Below, piece after piece: positions 38,392-46,640 of a stretch of 64,000 bases of DNA (positions are counted from its first letter, which is position 1; every line of letters begins with the position of its first letter). This stretch comes from Aurantimicrobium minutum (GTDB taxonomy: Bacteria; Actinomycetota; Actinomycetes; Actinomycetales; Microbacteriaceae). Location: the NCBI RefSeq assembly GCF_002355535.1, contig NZ_AP017457.1:310001-374000 (forward strand), in the 5' to 3' direction. The notes beneath the pieces were generated by a model. That model made no database searches and was not told the origin of the DNA. It worked only from the letters and a program-made list of their open reading frames with translations. The position numbers and the translations under genes are program-made.

Positions 38392-38907
38392 CTACGCGCG
38401 TATTACTCGCACGTCAGCTGCTGTGAGGGCAGTGTTTACTTTCAACTGCTCTGGCTGAGGTTCGGTTGTTGCTGTTGTGGTGACAGCAGTGAGAAGGTGC
38501 GAGGTAGCTCGGGAGAGGCCACGATAGGCTGCTTCAGCAGCGGCAGCTTCCGGGGATGTTGCATCTAAGCCCAGCGCAGCAAGTTGGTCGATTACAGCAC
38601 CTGCGGCCAGGAGATCCTCTGTCGTCACGCGTAGCTGGCCATCACGAGAAGAGCCTGCAGCAACGACCGCAATCAAGATGCGTTTAGCTAGTTTGACCTG
38701 CAGGTCAATAACCCACTGTGCCACGGCGTGTGCCGAGGTGAGATCTGTAAAAACAACAACTGGGCCCTGGGGGAGAGAGTTCAGATCGACGTCGCTTCCG
38801 GGTTCTGTTATGGCATCGACCCAGACGATGACGTCTGCATCGGCGCCAATGGCATGGGCACCGGTGGTGGCCCAGTCAAAGCGAACTTGGTAGCGAGTTT
38901 GTTCCAT
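38392..38907 (-). CDS. ComB-like protein (2-phosphosulfolactate phosphatase family-like)
   Basis: This 171-residue protein resembles actinobacterial proteins assigned to the ComB (2-phosphosulfolactate phosphatase) family: QVRFDWATTGAHAIGADA with a DVIVWVDAI strand, and a C-terminal segment DGQLRVTTEDLLAAGAVIDQ. It is shorter than the roughly 230 residues of typical ComB, and it is not certain that phosphatase residues are kept, so the function is open. The ATG at 38907 is chosen; a GTG at 38940 in frame is possible. It lies between msrB and metY on the opposite strand. The assignment is from memory of family patterns, not a search. Confidence 0.5.
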   Translation of the reverse strand: MEQTRYQVRFDWATTGAHAIGADADVIVWVDAITEPGSDVDLNSLPQGPVVVFTDLTSAHAVAQWVIDLQVKLAKRILIAVVAAGSSRDGQLRVTTEDLLAAGAVIDQLAALGLDATSPEAAAAEAAYRGLSRATSHLLTAVTTTATTEPQPEQLKVNTALTAADVRVIRA

Positions 38908-38995
38908 AGCAACATTCTGCCGGAGGTAGAACGCTGTCACTTTTTCGTGTGACGCAGTATGACATCCCTGGTGTGCGCCAACTCTGTGACTTCCA

Positions 38996-39001
38996 TAACC
39001 T
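38996..39001 (+). promoter_or_regulatory. -10 box of metY (leaderless type)
   Basis: TAACCT ends 7 nt before the ATG at 39009, supporting that start over the upstream GTG at 38949. Confidence 0.4.
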
Positions 39002-39008
39002 TGGAGCT

Positions 39009-40301
39009 ATGGCAGATCGCGAATACGGGTTCAAAACCCGCTCTATCCACGCAGGTAACATCCCTGACTCAACAACTGGTGCCAGGGCTCTTCCGATTTA
39101 TCAGACCAGTGCATTCGTTTTTGATGACACCTCTGATGCCGCTGCGCGTTTTGCACTGCAAAAATACGGGAACATTTACTCGCGCGTCTCCAATCCAACG
39201 GTTGCCTCCTTTGAAGAACGCGTCGCCAGCCTGGAGGGAGGTCTTGGCGCTGTCGCGACTGCTAGTGGGCTCTCGGCGCAGTACATCACCTTTGCTTCCC
39301 TAGTTGGGCAAGGAGATCACATCGTTTCATCCGCAAACCTTTACGGCGGATCCATTACACAGCTTGATATCACCCTGCGTCGTTTTGGGGTGGAGACCAC
39401 GTTCGTGCAGTCAGCTAACCCTGAAGACTACGCAGCTGCCATTACCGAGAACACGAAGCTGATCTATGCCGAGACGGTGGCAAACCCCTCGGGTGAAGTC
39501 GCTGATATTGAAGGTCTTGCCGATGTCGCTCACGCTCACGGGATTCCTTTGATTATCGACTCCACCATTGCTACCCCCTATTTGTGTCGCCCGATCGAAT
39601 GGGGCGCAGATGTGGTCATCCACTCTGCGACTAAATTCCTCGGCGGACACGGCACAACACTCGGTGGTGTTGTCGTGGAATCAGGCCGATTTGATTGGAA
39701 CACCGACAAGTTCCCCCTCTTTGATGAGCCAGTGCCCTCCTATGGTGGATTAACCTGGGGTGGCAACTTTGGCGAATATGCCTTTTTGACTCGACTCAGA
39801 GCAGAACAACTCAGAGACATCGGGCCTGTTCTTTCTGCGCAGTCCGCCTTCCTGCTTGCTCAGGGTGTCGAAACGCTGCCCTATCGAATGCAGGCACACA
39901 TCGACAATGCTCGTATTGTTGCTAACTGGTTGGCCCAAGATTCCAGAATCGAGTTTGTGAACTGGGCAGGCCTTCCCAGCCACCCTCACTATGAGCGTGG
40001 ACTGAAGTATTTGCCTCAAGGACCTGGATCCGTCTTTAGTTTCTCTGTCAAGGGTGGGCGTGAAGTAGGCAGAAAGTTCATCGAATCTGTTGAACTTGCC
40101 AGCCATGTTGCCAATATTGGTGACGCAAAGACTTTGGTGATTCACCCTGCTTCGACAACCCATGCGCAACTGACCGACCAGCAGCTTCTCGATGCGGGTG
40201 TTCTTCCCGGTATTGTCCGTTTGTCTGTTGGTATTGAAGATGTCGATGACATTATTTATGACCTCGATCAGGCATTGACCAAGGCTGTGGAGGGCAAATA
40301 A
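39009..40301 (+). CDS. metY: O-acetylhomoserine aminocarboxypropyltransferase (sulfhydrylase)
   Basis: This 430-residue enzyme of the Cys/Met-metabolism PLP family most likely makes homocysteine from O-acetylhomoserine and sulfide. Signatures: FKTRSIHAGNIPD at the N-terminus, YSRVSNPTVASFEERVASLE, the PLP-stacking ANLYGGSITQ segment, and the PLP lysine Lys209 in HSATKFLGGHGTTLGG. The Gly-rich HGTTLGG and the 430-residue length favour MetY over the shorter MetB/MetC enzymes. The stop and the next start overlap as TAATG. Direct sulfhydrylation would use the sulfide released from imported sulfonates, which suits the neighbouring importer. Confidence 0.9.
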   Translation: MADREYGFKTRSIHAGNIPDSTTGARALPIYQTSAFVFDDTSDAAARFALQKYGNIYSRVSNPTVASFEERVASLEGGLGAVATASGLSAQYITFASLVGQGDHIVSSANLYGGSITQLDITLRRFGVETTFVQSANPEDYAAAITENTKLIYAETVANPSGEVADIEGLADVAHAHGIPLIIDSTIATPYLCRPIEWGADVVIHSATKFLGGHGTTLGGVVVESGRFDWNTDKFPLFDEPVPSYGGLTWGGNFGEYAFLTRLRAEQLRDIGPVLSAQSAFLLAQGVETLPYRMQAHIDNARIVANWLAQDSRIEFVNWAGLPSHPHYERGLKYLPQGPGSVFSFSVKGGREVGRKFIESVELASHVANIGDAKTLVIHPASTTHAQLTDQQLLDAGVLPGIVRLSVGIEDVDDIIYDLDQALTKAVEGK

Positions 40302-40867
40302 TGGCTGAAGTTATCAATGCGCAGCTCGCGAACGGCCTCAGTTGTGAACTGCCTGCCAATTCACCACTTGCTAAGTTACTGAAGTCCCAGCGCACCTGGC
40401 TTGGTCCGGATGCTAAAGCCCGCCAGCGCATCCTTAATAATGCTCAATCTGTTGCGATTGTTGGTGCATCTCCTAATCCAGCACGTTCGAGCTACTTTGT
40501 TGGCACATATTTGCTCTCGTCAAGTAATTACCGGGTGTATTTCGTGAACCCCAATGCCGATGAAATTCTTGGCCAGAAGGTTTATCCAGACCTAGCTTCC
40601 TTGCCTGAAGTGCCTGACATTGTGGACGTATTCCGCAAGGGTAGTGATATCCCCTCTGTCATCGATGATGTTGTGGCTATTGGTGCCAAGACCATCTGGG
40701 TTCAGCTGGGAATTTACAACGAAGAAGCAGCTCGCTACGGCGAAGAAAAGGGCCTCACCGTGGTGATGGACCGCTGTATCAAGGTGGAGCACGCCCGTTT
40801 CCACGGAGGATTGCACCTGCTCGGTTTTGACACCGGTGTGATCAGTGCGAAAAAGCAGGAAAGATAA
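40301..40867 (+). CDS. CoA-binding domain protein (YccU type)
   Basis: This 188-residue protein has one Rossmann-like CoA-binding domain, as in YccU and the alpha subunit of succinyl-CoA synthetase: SVAIVGASPNPARSSYFVG, VYFVNPNADEILGQKVYPDL, VDVFRKGSDIPSVIDD and TIWVQLGIYNEEAARYGE, with VMDRCIKVEHARF at the end. An N-terminal extension of about 45 residues precedes it. Its start overlaps the metY stop by one base, so it is co-translated with metY; the pair is often adjacent in Actinobacteria. The biochemical role is unknown. Confidence 0.88.
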   Translation: MAEVINAQLANGLSCELPANSPLAKLLKSQRTWLGPDAKARQRILNNAQSVAIVGASPNPARSSYFVGTYLLSSSNYRVYFVNPNADEILGQKVYPDLASLPEVPDIVDVFRKGSDIPSVIDDVVAIGAKTIWVQLGIYNEEAARYGEEKGLTVVMDRCIKVEHARFHGGLHLLGFDTGVISAKKQER

Positions 40868-40972
40868 GTTTCTCGATTAGCCAAAACCTGGTGAAACCTG
40901 CCAGAATAGGAAGTCGAGTTTGATTCATATCCGACCCTCTAATCAGATATGTCTTGAATCCCTAGAGCTTGT

Positions 40973-40998
40973 ACCGAGTGTGCCCCCACGCTCACGGT
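40973..40998 (+). promoter_or_regulatory. Hairpin in the rpsP leader
   Basis: ACCG-AGTGTG-CCCC-CACGCT-CA-CGGT folds into a stem with one G-U pair and a two-base bulge, about 40 nt before the rpsP start. The gap between the preceding gene and rpsP is 169 bp, unusually long for this window, and could carry a ribosomal-protein leader. Confidence 0.35.
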
Positions 40999-41036
40999 CG
41001 TCAGTTCATCCACTACACATCACTCACAGGAGAATT

Positions 41037-41630
41037 GTGGCTGTCAAAATCCGTTTGAAGCGCCTCGGAAAAATCCGTGCGCCTTACTACCGCATCGTCG
41101 TAGCAGACTCACGCACCAAGCGTGATGGTCGTGTTATCGAGGAGATCGGTAAGTACCACCCCACTGAGAACCCTTCTTTCATCGAAGTTAACTCAGAGCG
41201 TGCTCAGTACTGGCTCTCCGTTGGCGCACAGCCAACCGAGCAGGTTGAAGCACTTCTGAAGCTCTCCGGTGACTGGGGAATCTTCAAGGGCGACAAGAAT
41301 GCCAAGAGCACCATCAAGGTTGCTGAGCCTAAGGCCGCATTCGTTGTCGACACCAAGAAGAAGCCAGTTCTCGTTCCAAAGACTGAAAAGGCACCTAAGA
41401 AGGAAGAGGCAGCTGTTGAAGCTGCTGAAGAAGCCGTCGTAGAGGCCGCTGCTGAAGAAGCCGTCGTAGAGGCCGCCGCTGAGGAAGCAGTAGTCGAGGC
41501 AGTTGCAGAAGCAATCGTCGAAGAGGCTGTAGCCGAGGCTGTTGTCGAAGAAGCAGCAGCTGAAGTTGTTGCCGAGGCAGAGGAAATCGTTGAGGCTGCT
41601 GAAGAAGCAGCTGGCGAGGAACAGGCCTAA
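41037..41630 (+). CDS. rpsP: 30S ribosomal protein S16 with long acidic tail
   Basis: The first 105 residues are a normal S16 ([33 protein letters not shown]), a protein needed for 30S assembly. The GTG at 41037 follows AGGAGAA; longer in-frame starts are shadows. The protein is 197 residues, about twice the usual bacterial length. From residue 112 on it is a low-complexity tail of Ala, Glu and Val, including three copies of AAEEAVVEA encoded by a 27-bp tandem repeat, two copies of which are identical at the DNA level. It heads the operon rpsP-KH-rimM-trmD. Confidence 0.95.
   Translation: MAVKIRLKRLGKIRAPYYRIVVADSRTKRDGRVIEEIGKYHPTENPSFIEVNSERAQYWLSVGAQPTEQVEALLKLSGDWGIFKGDKNAKSTIKVAEPKAAFVVDTKKKPVLVPKTEKAPKKEEAAVEAAEEAVVEAAAEEAVVEAAAEEAVVEAVAEAIVEEAVAEAVVEEAAAEVVAEAEEIVEAAEEAAGEEQA
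41421..41501 (+). repeat. 27-bp tandem repeat in the S16 tail
   Basis: Three units of 27 bp (41421-41447, 41448-41474, 41475-41501) each encode AAEEAVVEA. The first two are identical in DNA; the third differs mostly at third codon positions. Related diverged units follow. Confidence 0.9.
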
Positions 41631-41635
41631 CAAAC

Positions 41636-41872
41636 ATGCTCGCATCAGCAGTCAAGCACCTCGTCAAGGGAATCGTTGAACACCCTGATGACGTTGAGGT
41701 TGCTGTGCGTTCAAACAATCGTGGTGAGGTCCTCGAGGTTCATGTGAACCCCGAGGACCTTGGCCGCGTTATCGGCCGTTCTGGCCGCACTGCTAAGGCC
41801 CTTCGCACTGTTGTGAACGCCTTAGCTGATGGTCGCAAGGTTCGTGTCGACGTCGTCGACACCGACGCCTAA
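41636..41872 (+). CDS. khpA: KH-domain RNA-binding protein (KhpA)
   Basis: This 78-residue protein is a single KH domain, with the RNA-binding loop GRVIGRSGRTAKALRTVV. KhpA-type proteins bind RNA, often together with KhpB/Jag, and influence cell-envelope growth and translation. The gene is in its conserved place between rpsP and rimM. It starts 5 bp after the rpsP stop, and rimM begins 1 bp after its own stop. Older annotation calls it UPF0109. Confidence 0.93.
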   Translation: MLASAVKHLVKGIVEHPDDVEVAVRSNNRGEVLEVHVNPEDLGRVIGRSGRTAKALRTVVNALADGRKVRVDVVDTDA

Positions 41873-41873
41873 C

Positions 41874-42461
41874 GTGACCGCTGAATCCAGGCAGACCCAA
41901 CTTCGCGTCGGGCGTCTGACAAAGGCTCACGGCCTCAAAGGCGCAATCAAAGTTGAGCTCTACACTGACGAACCTGAGAAGCGCTTTGTTCCCGGAGCTG
42001 TTTTCTCACTTCAGGTTCCTGAAGAGTCACCTTGGCACGGTAAAAGTATTGAGCTCGTTGAACTGCGCTGGTACAACTCACACCCCGTAGCTTTTTTCAA
42101 AGATGTGCCCGATCGCACGGCTGCTGAGTCACTCATTAAAGCAATCTTGTGGGTGGACCATGACACTTCTGTTCTTCCTGAAGAACCAGAGGCCTGGTAT
42201 GACCACCAGCTCACTGGTTTGAAGGCTGTCCGTGATGGTGTTGAAGTAGGCACGATTGCACGTGTTGACCACCTTCCCGCGCAAGACCTCCTCGTGGTCA
42301 AAACTGCACAGGGTGAAGTGATGGTTCCATTTGTGAAGGCAATTGTTCCTGAAGTGGATATTGATAAGGGGATCGTGACACTCACCCCACCAGGAGGCTT
42401 GTTCGAAGAGCTTCCTGAAGATGAGGATGACGAACTCACTGAGGGCTCTAGCGAGGCCTAA
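41874..42461 (+). CDS. rimM: Ribosome maturation factor RimM
   Basis: RimM (195 residues) binds the 30S subunit and helps 16S 3'-domain maturation with S19. The N-terminal barrel shows [28 protein letters not shown] and the C-terminal PRC-barrel shows [12 protein letters not shown] and [22 protein letters not shown] at 41874 is the start; the frame extends 15 codons into khpA but those are not needed. The acidic tail [10 protein letters not shown] is lineage-specific. Its stop overlaps the trmD start (TAATG). Confidence 0.95.
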   Translation: MTAESRQTQLRVGRLTKAHGLKGAIKVELYTDEPEKRFVPGAVFSLQVPEESPWHGKSIELVELRWYNSHPVAFFKDVPDRTAAESLIKAILWVDHDTSVLPEEPEAWYDHQLTGLKAVRDGVEVGTIARVDHLPAQDLLVVKTAQGEVMVPFVKAIVPEVDIDKGIVTLTPPGGLFEELPEDEDDELTEGSSEA

Positions 42462-43156
42462 TGCGCATCGATATCGTCACAATTTTCCCTGAGTTCTTTG
42501 CAACCTTGGATGTGTCGCTCCTAGGTAAAGCTCGTCAGTCAGGCCTCATCCAGACGCATGTGCATGATCTGCGTGATGTGACCACGGATAAACATCGAAC
42601 AGTCGATGACACTCCATACGGTGGTGGCGCTGGCATGGTGATGAAGCCAGAGCCTTGGGGGGACACCCTCGATGCCATCCTGGCTGATTCAGAAAGCTCG
42701 CAGCGTCCTATTTTGATTGTTCCTTCACCTGCGGGGGAGCCCTTCACGCAAGCCGTGGCCAAGGAACTCTCGCACGAGGAACAACTCATCTTTGCCTGTG
42801 GACGATATGAAGGTATCGACCAGCGTGTGAGTGACCACTTTGCTACACGAATGACAGTACGCCCCATCTCTTTGGGAGACTATGTTCTCAACGGCGGAGA
42901 AGTGGCTTCTCTAGCCATGATTGAGGCTATAGGGCGTCTTATCCCAGGTATGGTGGGCAATCCTGACTCTCTCGTTGAAGAAAGCCACGAGGACGGTTTG
43001 CTGGAATATCCCAGCTACACCAAGCCTGCAGTCTGGCGAGATCTCGAAGTACCTGAAGTATTACTGTCGGGAAACCATGCGGCAATCGCTGCATGGCGAC
43101 ACGAACAACAGCTAGAGCGCACCAAGCGGATTCGGCCCGATTTACTTCCTGAGTAA
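42461..43156 (+). CDS. trmD: tRNA (guanine-N1)-methyltransferase
   Basis: TrmD (231 residues) makes m1G37 in tRNAs, preventing frameshifting. The SPOUT trefoil knot is visible in [14 protein letters not shown] and [20 protein letters not shown], followed by the C-terminal segment [17 protein letters not shown] with the catalytic region. [12 protein letters not shown] opens the protein. Its start overlaps the rimM stop by one base. rplS, next in the operon in most bacteria, follows after a 132-bp gap with its own leader structure. Confidence 0.96.
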   Translation: MRIDIVTIFPEFFATLDVSLLGKARQSGLIQTHVHDLRDVTTDKHRTVDDTPYGGGAGMVMKPEPWGDTLDAILADSESSQRPILIVPSPAGEPFTQAVAKELSHEEQLIFACGRYEGIDQRVSDHFATRMTVRPISLGDYVLNGGEVASLAMIEAIGRLIPGMVGNPDSLVEESHEDGLLEYPSYTKPAVWRDLEVPEVLLSGNHAAIAAWRHEQQLERTKRIRPDLLPE

Positions 43157-43178
43157 ATTTCTGGCAGAATTGTCACTT

Positions 43179-43211
43179 GTGCCGTTTGTTTCACCCTGCC
43201 ACAGGGGGCAC
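43179..43211 (+). promoter_or_regulatory. Nested hairpin in the rplS leader
   Basis: GTGCC (43179-43183) pairs with GGCAC (43207-43211) around an inner perfect stem CCCTG-CCA-CAGGG (43194-43206), leaving a 10-nt one-sided bulge. It lies about 80 nt before the rplS start in a 132-bp leader and could be a ribosomal-protein autoregulatory site. Confidence 0.35.
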
Positions 43212-43288
43212 TGAAACTTTCATCACAGCACACTCTCTTTTCATCATTCACGTATGAGACCTGTGGCTTGTACAGATTGAGATACATC

Positions 43289-43636
43289 ATGCACATTCTT
43301 GACGCTGTAGATGCACCATCGCTGCGTAGCGACATTCCAGAGTTCCGCGCCGGTGACACCGTAAAGGTTCACGTAAACATCATCGAAGGTAACCGTTCTC
43401 GTATCCAGGTATTCCAGGGTGTCGTTATCGGTCGTTCCGGTGAGGGCGTTCGCGAAACTTTCACCGTTCGGAAGGTTTCTTTCCAGGTTGGCGTGGAGCG
43501 TAAGTTCCCAGTGCACTCCCCAGTTATTGACCACATTGAGGTCGTATCTCGCGGTGACGTGCGTCGTGCAAAGCTGTACTACCTGCGTAACCTTCGCGGT
43601 AAGAAGGCGAAAATCAAAGAGAAGCGCGACTTCTAA
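43289..43636 (+). CDS. rplS: 50S ribosomal protein L19
   Basis: L19 (115 residues) lies at the 30S-50S interface. Signatures are [29 protein letters not shown]-type ([15 protein letters not shown]), [17 protein letters not shown] and the C-terminal [20 protein letters not shown]. The ATG at 43289 begins the conserved [13 protein letters not shown]; an in-frame start at 43268 adds seven residues and is unlikely. A strong terminator follows. The separate leader suggests it can be transcribed or controlled apart from trmD. Confidence 0.97.
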   Translation: MHILDAVDAPSLRSDIPEFRAGDTVKVHVNIIEGNRSRIQVFQGVVIGRSGEGVRETFTVRKVSFQVGVERKFPVHSPVIDHIEVVSRGDVRRAKLYYLRNLRGKKAKIKEKRDF

Positions 43637-43648
43637 GACCTTCATCAA

Positions 43649-43680
43649 GATAACCCCCACAGTGTGGGGGTTATCTTTTT
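43649..43680 (+). terminator. Rho-independent terminator after rplS
   Basis: A perfect 12-bp stem, GATAACCCCCAC/GTGGGGGTTATC with loop AGT, is followed by a T run. Confidence 0.93.
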
Positions 43681-43735
43681 GCCCTATTTCGGAGTTTCAC
43701 CAACTCCACACAGGCTTTTGACGGAATCGGCAACC

Positions 43736-43741
43736 TAGACT
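43736..43741 (+). promoter_or_regulatory. -10 box of lepB
   Basis: TAGACT lies 25 nt before the lepB ATG, leaving a short leader with GGGGAG as ribosome site. TTGACG occurs 12 bp upstream, which is too close to be an ideal -35 box. Confidence 0.4.
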
Positions 43742-43766
43742 TGAGCTGCAGGGGAGTAGTAACCAC

Positions 43767-44492
43767 ATGACTGACACAACAACACAAACACGCCATCCGT
43801 GGCGTTCTGTGTTGTTTTTTCTCCGCGATGTCTTGGTAATCTTCGGAATCGCCATTGTTGTTTCCTTTGTGGTGAAAACTTTCCTCATCAGGTCATTCTT
43901 TATTCCCTCGGCTTCGATGGAACAAACGCTCATGATTGACGACAGAGTCATTGTAAACGAGCTTGTTCCCCAGGTTGTCAGTGTTGAACACGGTGACATT
44001 GTCGTATTCAAAGACCCAGGAGGTTGGCTACCAGCAAGGCCGCCTGTTGAGGTCAGCCCAACTCAGGCAGGCGTGGAGTGGGTGCTCTCACTTTTCGGTC
44101 TCGCTTCGCCAGATAGTAATGATCACTTGATCAAACGCGTTATTGGTATGCCTGGGGATACAGTGCAGTGCTGTTCTGCTGAGGGACAGATCATTGTCAA
44201 TGGTGTCCCCATCTCTGAGCCTTACATCACCATCCCACCGGGTGAAACACGTGCTTCGGCTATCGATTTCAATGTAACTGTTCCCGCCAATTCATTGTTC
44301 GTTATGGGAGATAACCGCTACAACTCAAAAGACTCTCGATACAACACGGAAACCCCCAGCAAAGGTTTCGTAGGGTTGGATCACGTTGTTGGTCGAGCTT
44401 TTGTGCTGAGCTGGCCCATGAGCCGCTGGGAGTGGTTGTCGAACTATCCTGAAGTCTTTGCCGATGTTCCACCGGCTCCAGCAGCGCAGTAG
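43767..44492 (+). CDS. lepB: Signal peptidase I
   Basis: LepB (241 residues) is the membrane protease that removes signal peptides outside the membrane. One N-terminal transmembrane helix (VLVIFGIAIVVSFVV) is followed by the catalytic Ser50 in IPSASMEQTL and the general base Lys123 in HLIKRVIGMPGDTV. The box MGDNRYNSKDSR is also present. A short hydrophilic N-terminus faces the cytoplasm. rnhB starts 5 bp after the stop. Confidence 0.96.
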   Translation: MTDTTTQTRHPWRSVLFFLRDVLVIFGIAIVVSFVVKTFLIRSFFIPSASMEQTLMIDDRVIVNELVPQVVSVEHGDIVVFKDPGGWLPARPPVEVSPTQAGVEWVLSLFGLASPDSNDHLIKRVIGMPGDTVQCCSAEGQIIVNGVPISEPYITIPPGETRASAIDFNVTVPANSLFVMGDNRYNSKDSRYNTETPSKGFVGLDHVVGRAFVLSWPMSRWEWLSNYPEVFADVPPAPAAQ

Positions 44493-44497
44493 GTCAG

Positions 44498-45127
44498 ATG
44501 CCAGCTGAACCATCTCTCCAGGTCGAGACAGAAATGTTTGCCTCTGGCGCCAAACTGATTATCGGGATCGATGAGGTCGGCCGTGGCGCAATGGCAGGAC
44601 CAGTCATGGTGGGGGTTTGTGCCATTAGCCCTTCGGTCACAGAGTTTCCCACTGGACTGCGTGACTCAAAACTCGTTTCAGAAAAGAAGCGCACTGCACT
44701 CTTTCCTGAAGTTCAGGCCTGGGCACCCACTGCCGTCGGCGAAGCATCTGCGCTTGAGATCGATGAGATGGGCATCACCGCGTGTTTGGGACTGGCGGCA
44801 AAACGTGCACTGGCGTTGCTTCACCATGGTGGTGTTTCTGTGGGAGAGGCCACCGTCTTGTTGGATGGTTCGCATGATTGGCTCAACCCCGCGTTAAGCA
44901 GCAAACTTTCTGTTGTCACGCGGGTGAAAGCAGATCAAGACTGTGCTGTTGTTTCTGCTGCGTCAATTGTTGCCAAAGTGACTCGTGACGAATTGATGCT
45001 TTCTCTGGATCGTGAACATCCTGAGTATGGCTGGGCGTCCAATAAAGGCTACGGTGCTGCACTGCACATGCAAGCTATCAAAACGAGTGGTCTGACCCCA
45101 TATCACCGCGCAAATTGGGTGAAGTAA
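44498..45127 (+). CDS. rnhB: Ribonuclease HII
   Basis: RNase HII (209 residues) cuts RNA in RNA-DNA hybrids and single ribonucleotides in DNA. The catalytic acidic residues lie in IGIDEVGRGAMAGPV (Asp-Glu pair), in LLDGSHDWL and in KADQDCAVVSAASIVAKVTRD. The C-terminal part ends with SNKGYGAALHMQAIKTSGLTP-type sequence, as usual. It is in the conserved lepB-rnhB-DUF2469 order of Actinobacteria. Confidence 0.95.
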   Translation: MPAEPSLQVETEMFASGAKLIIGIDEVGRGAMAGPVMVGVCAISPSVTEFPTGLRDSKLVSEKKRTALFPEVQAWAPTAVGEASALEIDEMGITACLGLAAKRALALLHHGGVSVGEATVLLDGSHDWLNPALSSKLSVVTRVKADQDCAVVSAASIVAKVTRDELMLSLDREHPEYGWASNKGYGAALHMQAIKTSGLTPYHRANWVK

Positions 45128-45134
45128 AACATCA

Positions 45135-45140
45135 TAGGAT
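45135..45140 (+). promoter_or_regulatory. -10 box of the DUF2469 gene
   Basis: TAGGAT ends 9 nt before the ATG at 45150 and no ribosome site is visible. Confidence 0.35.
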
Positions 45141-45149
45141 TGATTCACC

Positions 45150-45473
45150 ATGGATGAAGAAGACTTCGATGACTACGACCGCGAGGCCGAGCTGGCGCTC
45201 TATCGCGAATATCGGGATGTTGTTGGGCAGTTCTCCTACGTCATCGAGACAGAACGCCGCTTTTATCTAGCCAACGAAGTTGATGTAAAGCGCATTGATG
45301 CAGAACACGACTTCTATTTCGAGCTCACCATGACTGACGTGTGGGTGTGGGACGTCTACCGTGCAGATCGCTTCGTCAAGAGCGTTCGAGTGCTGACATT
45401 CAAGGATGTCAACGTGGAAGAACTCTCTTCTAAAGAGTTTGAGCTCCCTAAAGAACTCGCACTCGACGAATAG
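45150..45473 (+). CDS. DUF2469 family protein
   Basis: This 107-residue acidic protein matches the actinobacterial DUF2469 family of unknown function: EDFDDYDREAELALYREYRD near the N-terminus, then VIETERRFYLANEVDV and DVWVWDVYRADRFVKSVRVL. It is nearly always found directly after rnhB, as here. No catalytic motif is visible. In related genomes yraN and comM (yifB) come next, but here dprA follows after 97 bp. Confidence 0.9.
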   Translation: MDEEDFDDYDREAELALYREYRDVVGQFSYVIETERRFYLANEVDVKRIDAEHDFYFELTMTDVWVWDVYRADRFVKSVRVLTFKDVNVEELSSKEFELPKELALDE

Positions 45474-45570
45474 TTCTCAACAACATCACACAGACCAGTT
45501 TCGTCAACAGGTGACAATGTAGTTCTCTTTGTCATGCTGTCTGCATGGTTGATTCTCTGTGGAGGTCATC

Positions 45571-46626
45571 ATGACAACAATCTGCGGACTACCTGAATCT
45601 GCTGTTACCGAGTACATGAAACCTGTTCGACAGCAGGATTCAAACAGTAGTGAAATAGCCACATCTTTTTCTCGAGCAGTGTGGGGCACCCTTGTAGAAG
45701 CAGGCGACAGAGTTGCCGGCCTGCTAGTTAGTGCTGTGGGAGCGCACGACTCAATTGAACTGCTCATTCAACGCCGCACAGCCCATGAGATTGCTCGAAT
45801 CGTTCAATCTCGAATCGAGATCCAGCAAGAGTTCCCGGACCTCGTCGAAGACATCGCCGAAGGTGTACAGCGGTGGATACCCCGACTGAGCTCGAGGGAT
45901 GCACTTAATGCAGTTGTACATGCGGCACATTTAGGGGCGTTTCTCCTCACCCCAGAAGATGAGGATTGGCCACGTGGACTTGATGATTTGGCGGCGCACG
46001 CACCCCTAGGGTTGTGGGCACGTGGGAATCGTGATGCCGTGAGTAAATTCTCTCGATCGCTTGGGGTTGTTGGCGCGCGGGCATCAACAGGATATGGCGA
46101 GCATGTCACGATGGAAACGGTGGCCGCTATTGCGCAACAGGACATAGCGATAGTTTCTGGCGCCGCCTATGGCATTGACGGAATGGCGCATCGTTCTGCC
46201 TTGGCAGTGGGAGGAACCACGATGGCCTTTCTTGCCGGGGGTGTTGATCGGTTCTATCCCAGCGGACATGATGCACTTGTGGGCAGAATCATGGAAAGTG
46301 GTCTGGTGCTTGCAGAGTCGCCCTGTGGGTACTCGCCAACCAAGTGGCGCTTCCTGTTGCGAAACCGGCTTATTGCTGCTTCGACACAAGCCACGGTTGT
46401 AATGGAGGCAGGATGGCGTTCTGGCTCGTTGAACACGGCAAACCATGCAGCATCGCTCGGCAGGCCTTTAGGTGTCGTTCCTGGACCAATCACAAGTGCC
46501 TCATCTGCTGGGTGTCATCGCCTGCTACGTGAATACGACGCAATTTGCGTGACAACCGCAGCTGAGATGTGTGAACTACTTCCAGGTCACACTCCGCCAG
46601 CTGACGAGCACGAAGACGTTGAATGA
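45571..46626 (+). CDS. dprA: DNA-processing protein DprA
   Basis: DprA (351 residues) binds single-stranded DNA taken up in transformation and loads RecA. The Rossmann-like domain shows LGVVGARASTGYGEHV, VSGAAYGIDGMAHRSAL, LAGGVDRFYPSGH, NRLIAASTQATVVMEA and GSLNTANHAASLGRPLGVVP. The N-terminal 110 residues are a helical region. The start at 45571 has GGAGG 5 nt upstream; an in-frame start at 45559 is less well placed. xerC-like follows after 14 bp. No other competence gene is in the window. Confidence 0.93.
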   Translation: MTTICGLPESAVTEYMKPVRQQDSNSSEIATSFSRAVWGTLVEAGDRVAGLLVSAVGAHDSIELLIQRRTAHEIARIVQSRIEIQQEFPDLVEDIAEGVQRWIPRLSSRDALNAVVHAAHLGAFLLTPEDEDWPRGLDDLAAHAPLGLWARGNRDAVSKFSRSLGVVGARASTGYGEHVTMETVAAIAQQDIAIVSGAAYGIDGMAHRSALAVGGTTMAFLAGGVDRFYPSGHDALVGRIMESGLVLAESPCGYSPTKWRFLLRNRLIAASTQATVVMEAGWRSGSLNTANHAASLGRPLGVVPGPITSASSAGCHRLLREYDAICVTTAAEMCELLPGHTPPADEHEDVE

Positions 46627-46640
46627 GGCATTCTTGAGCT

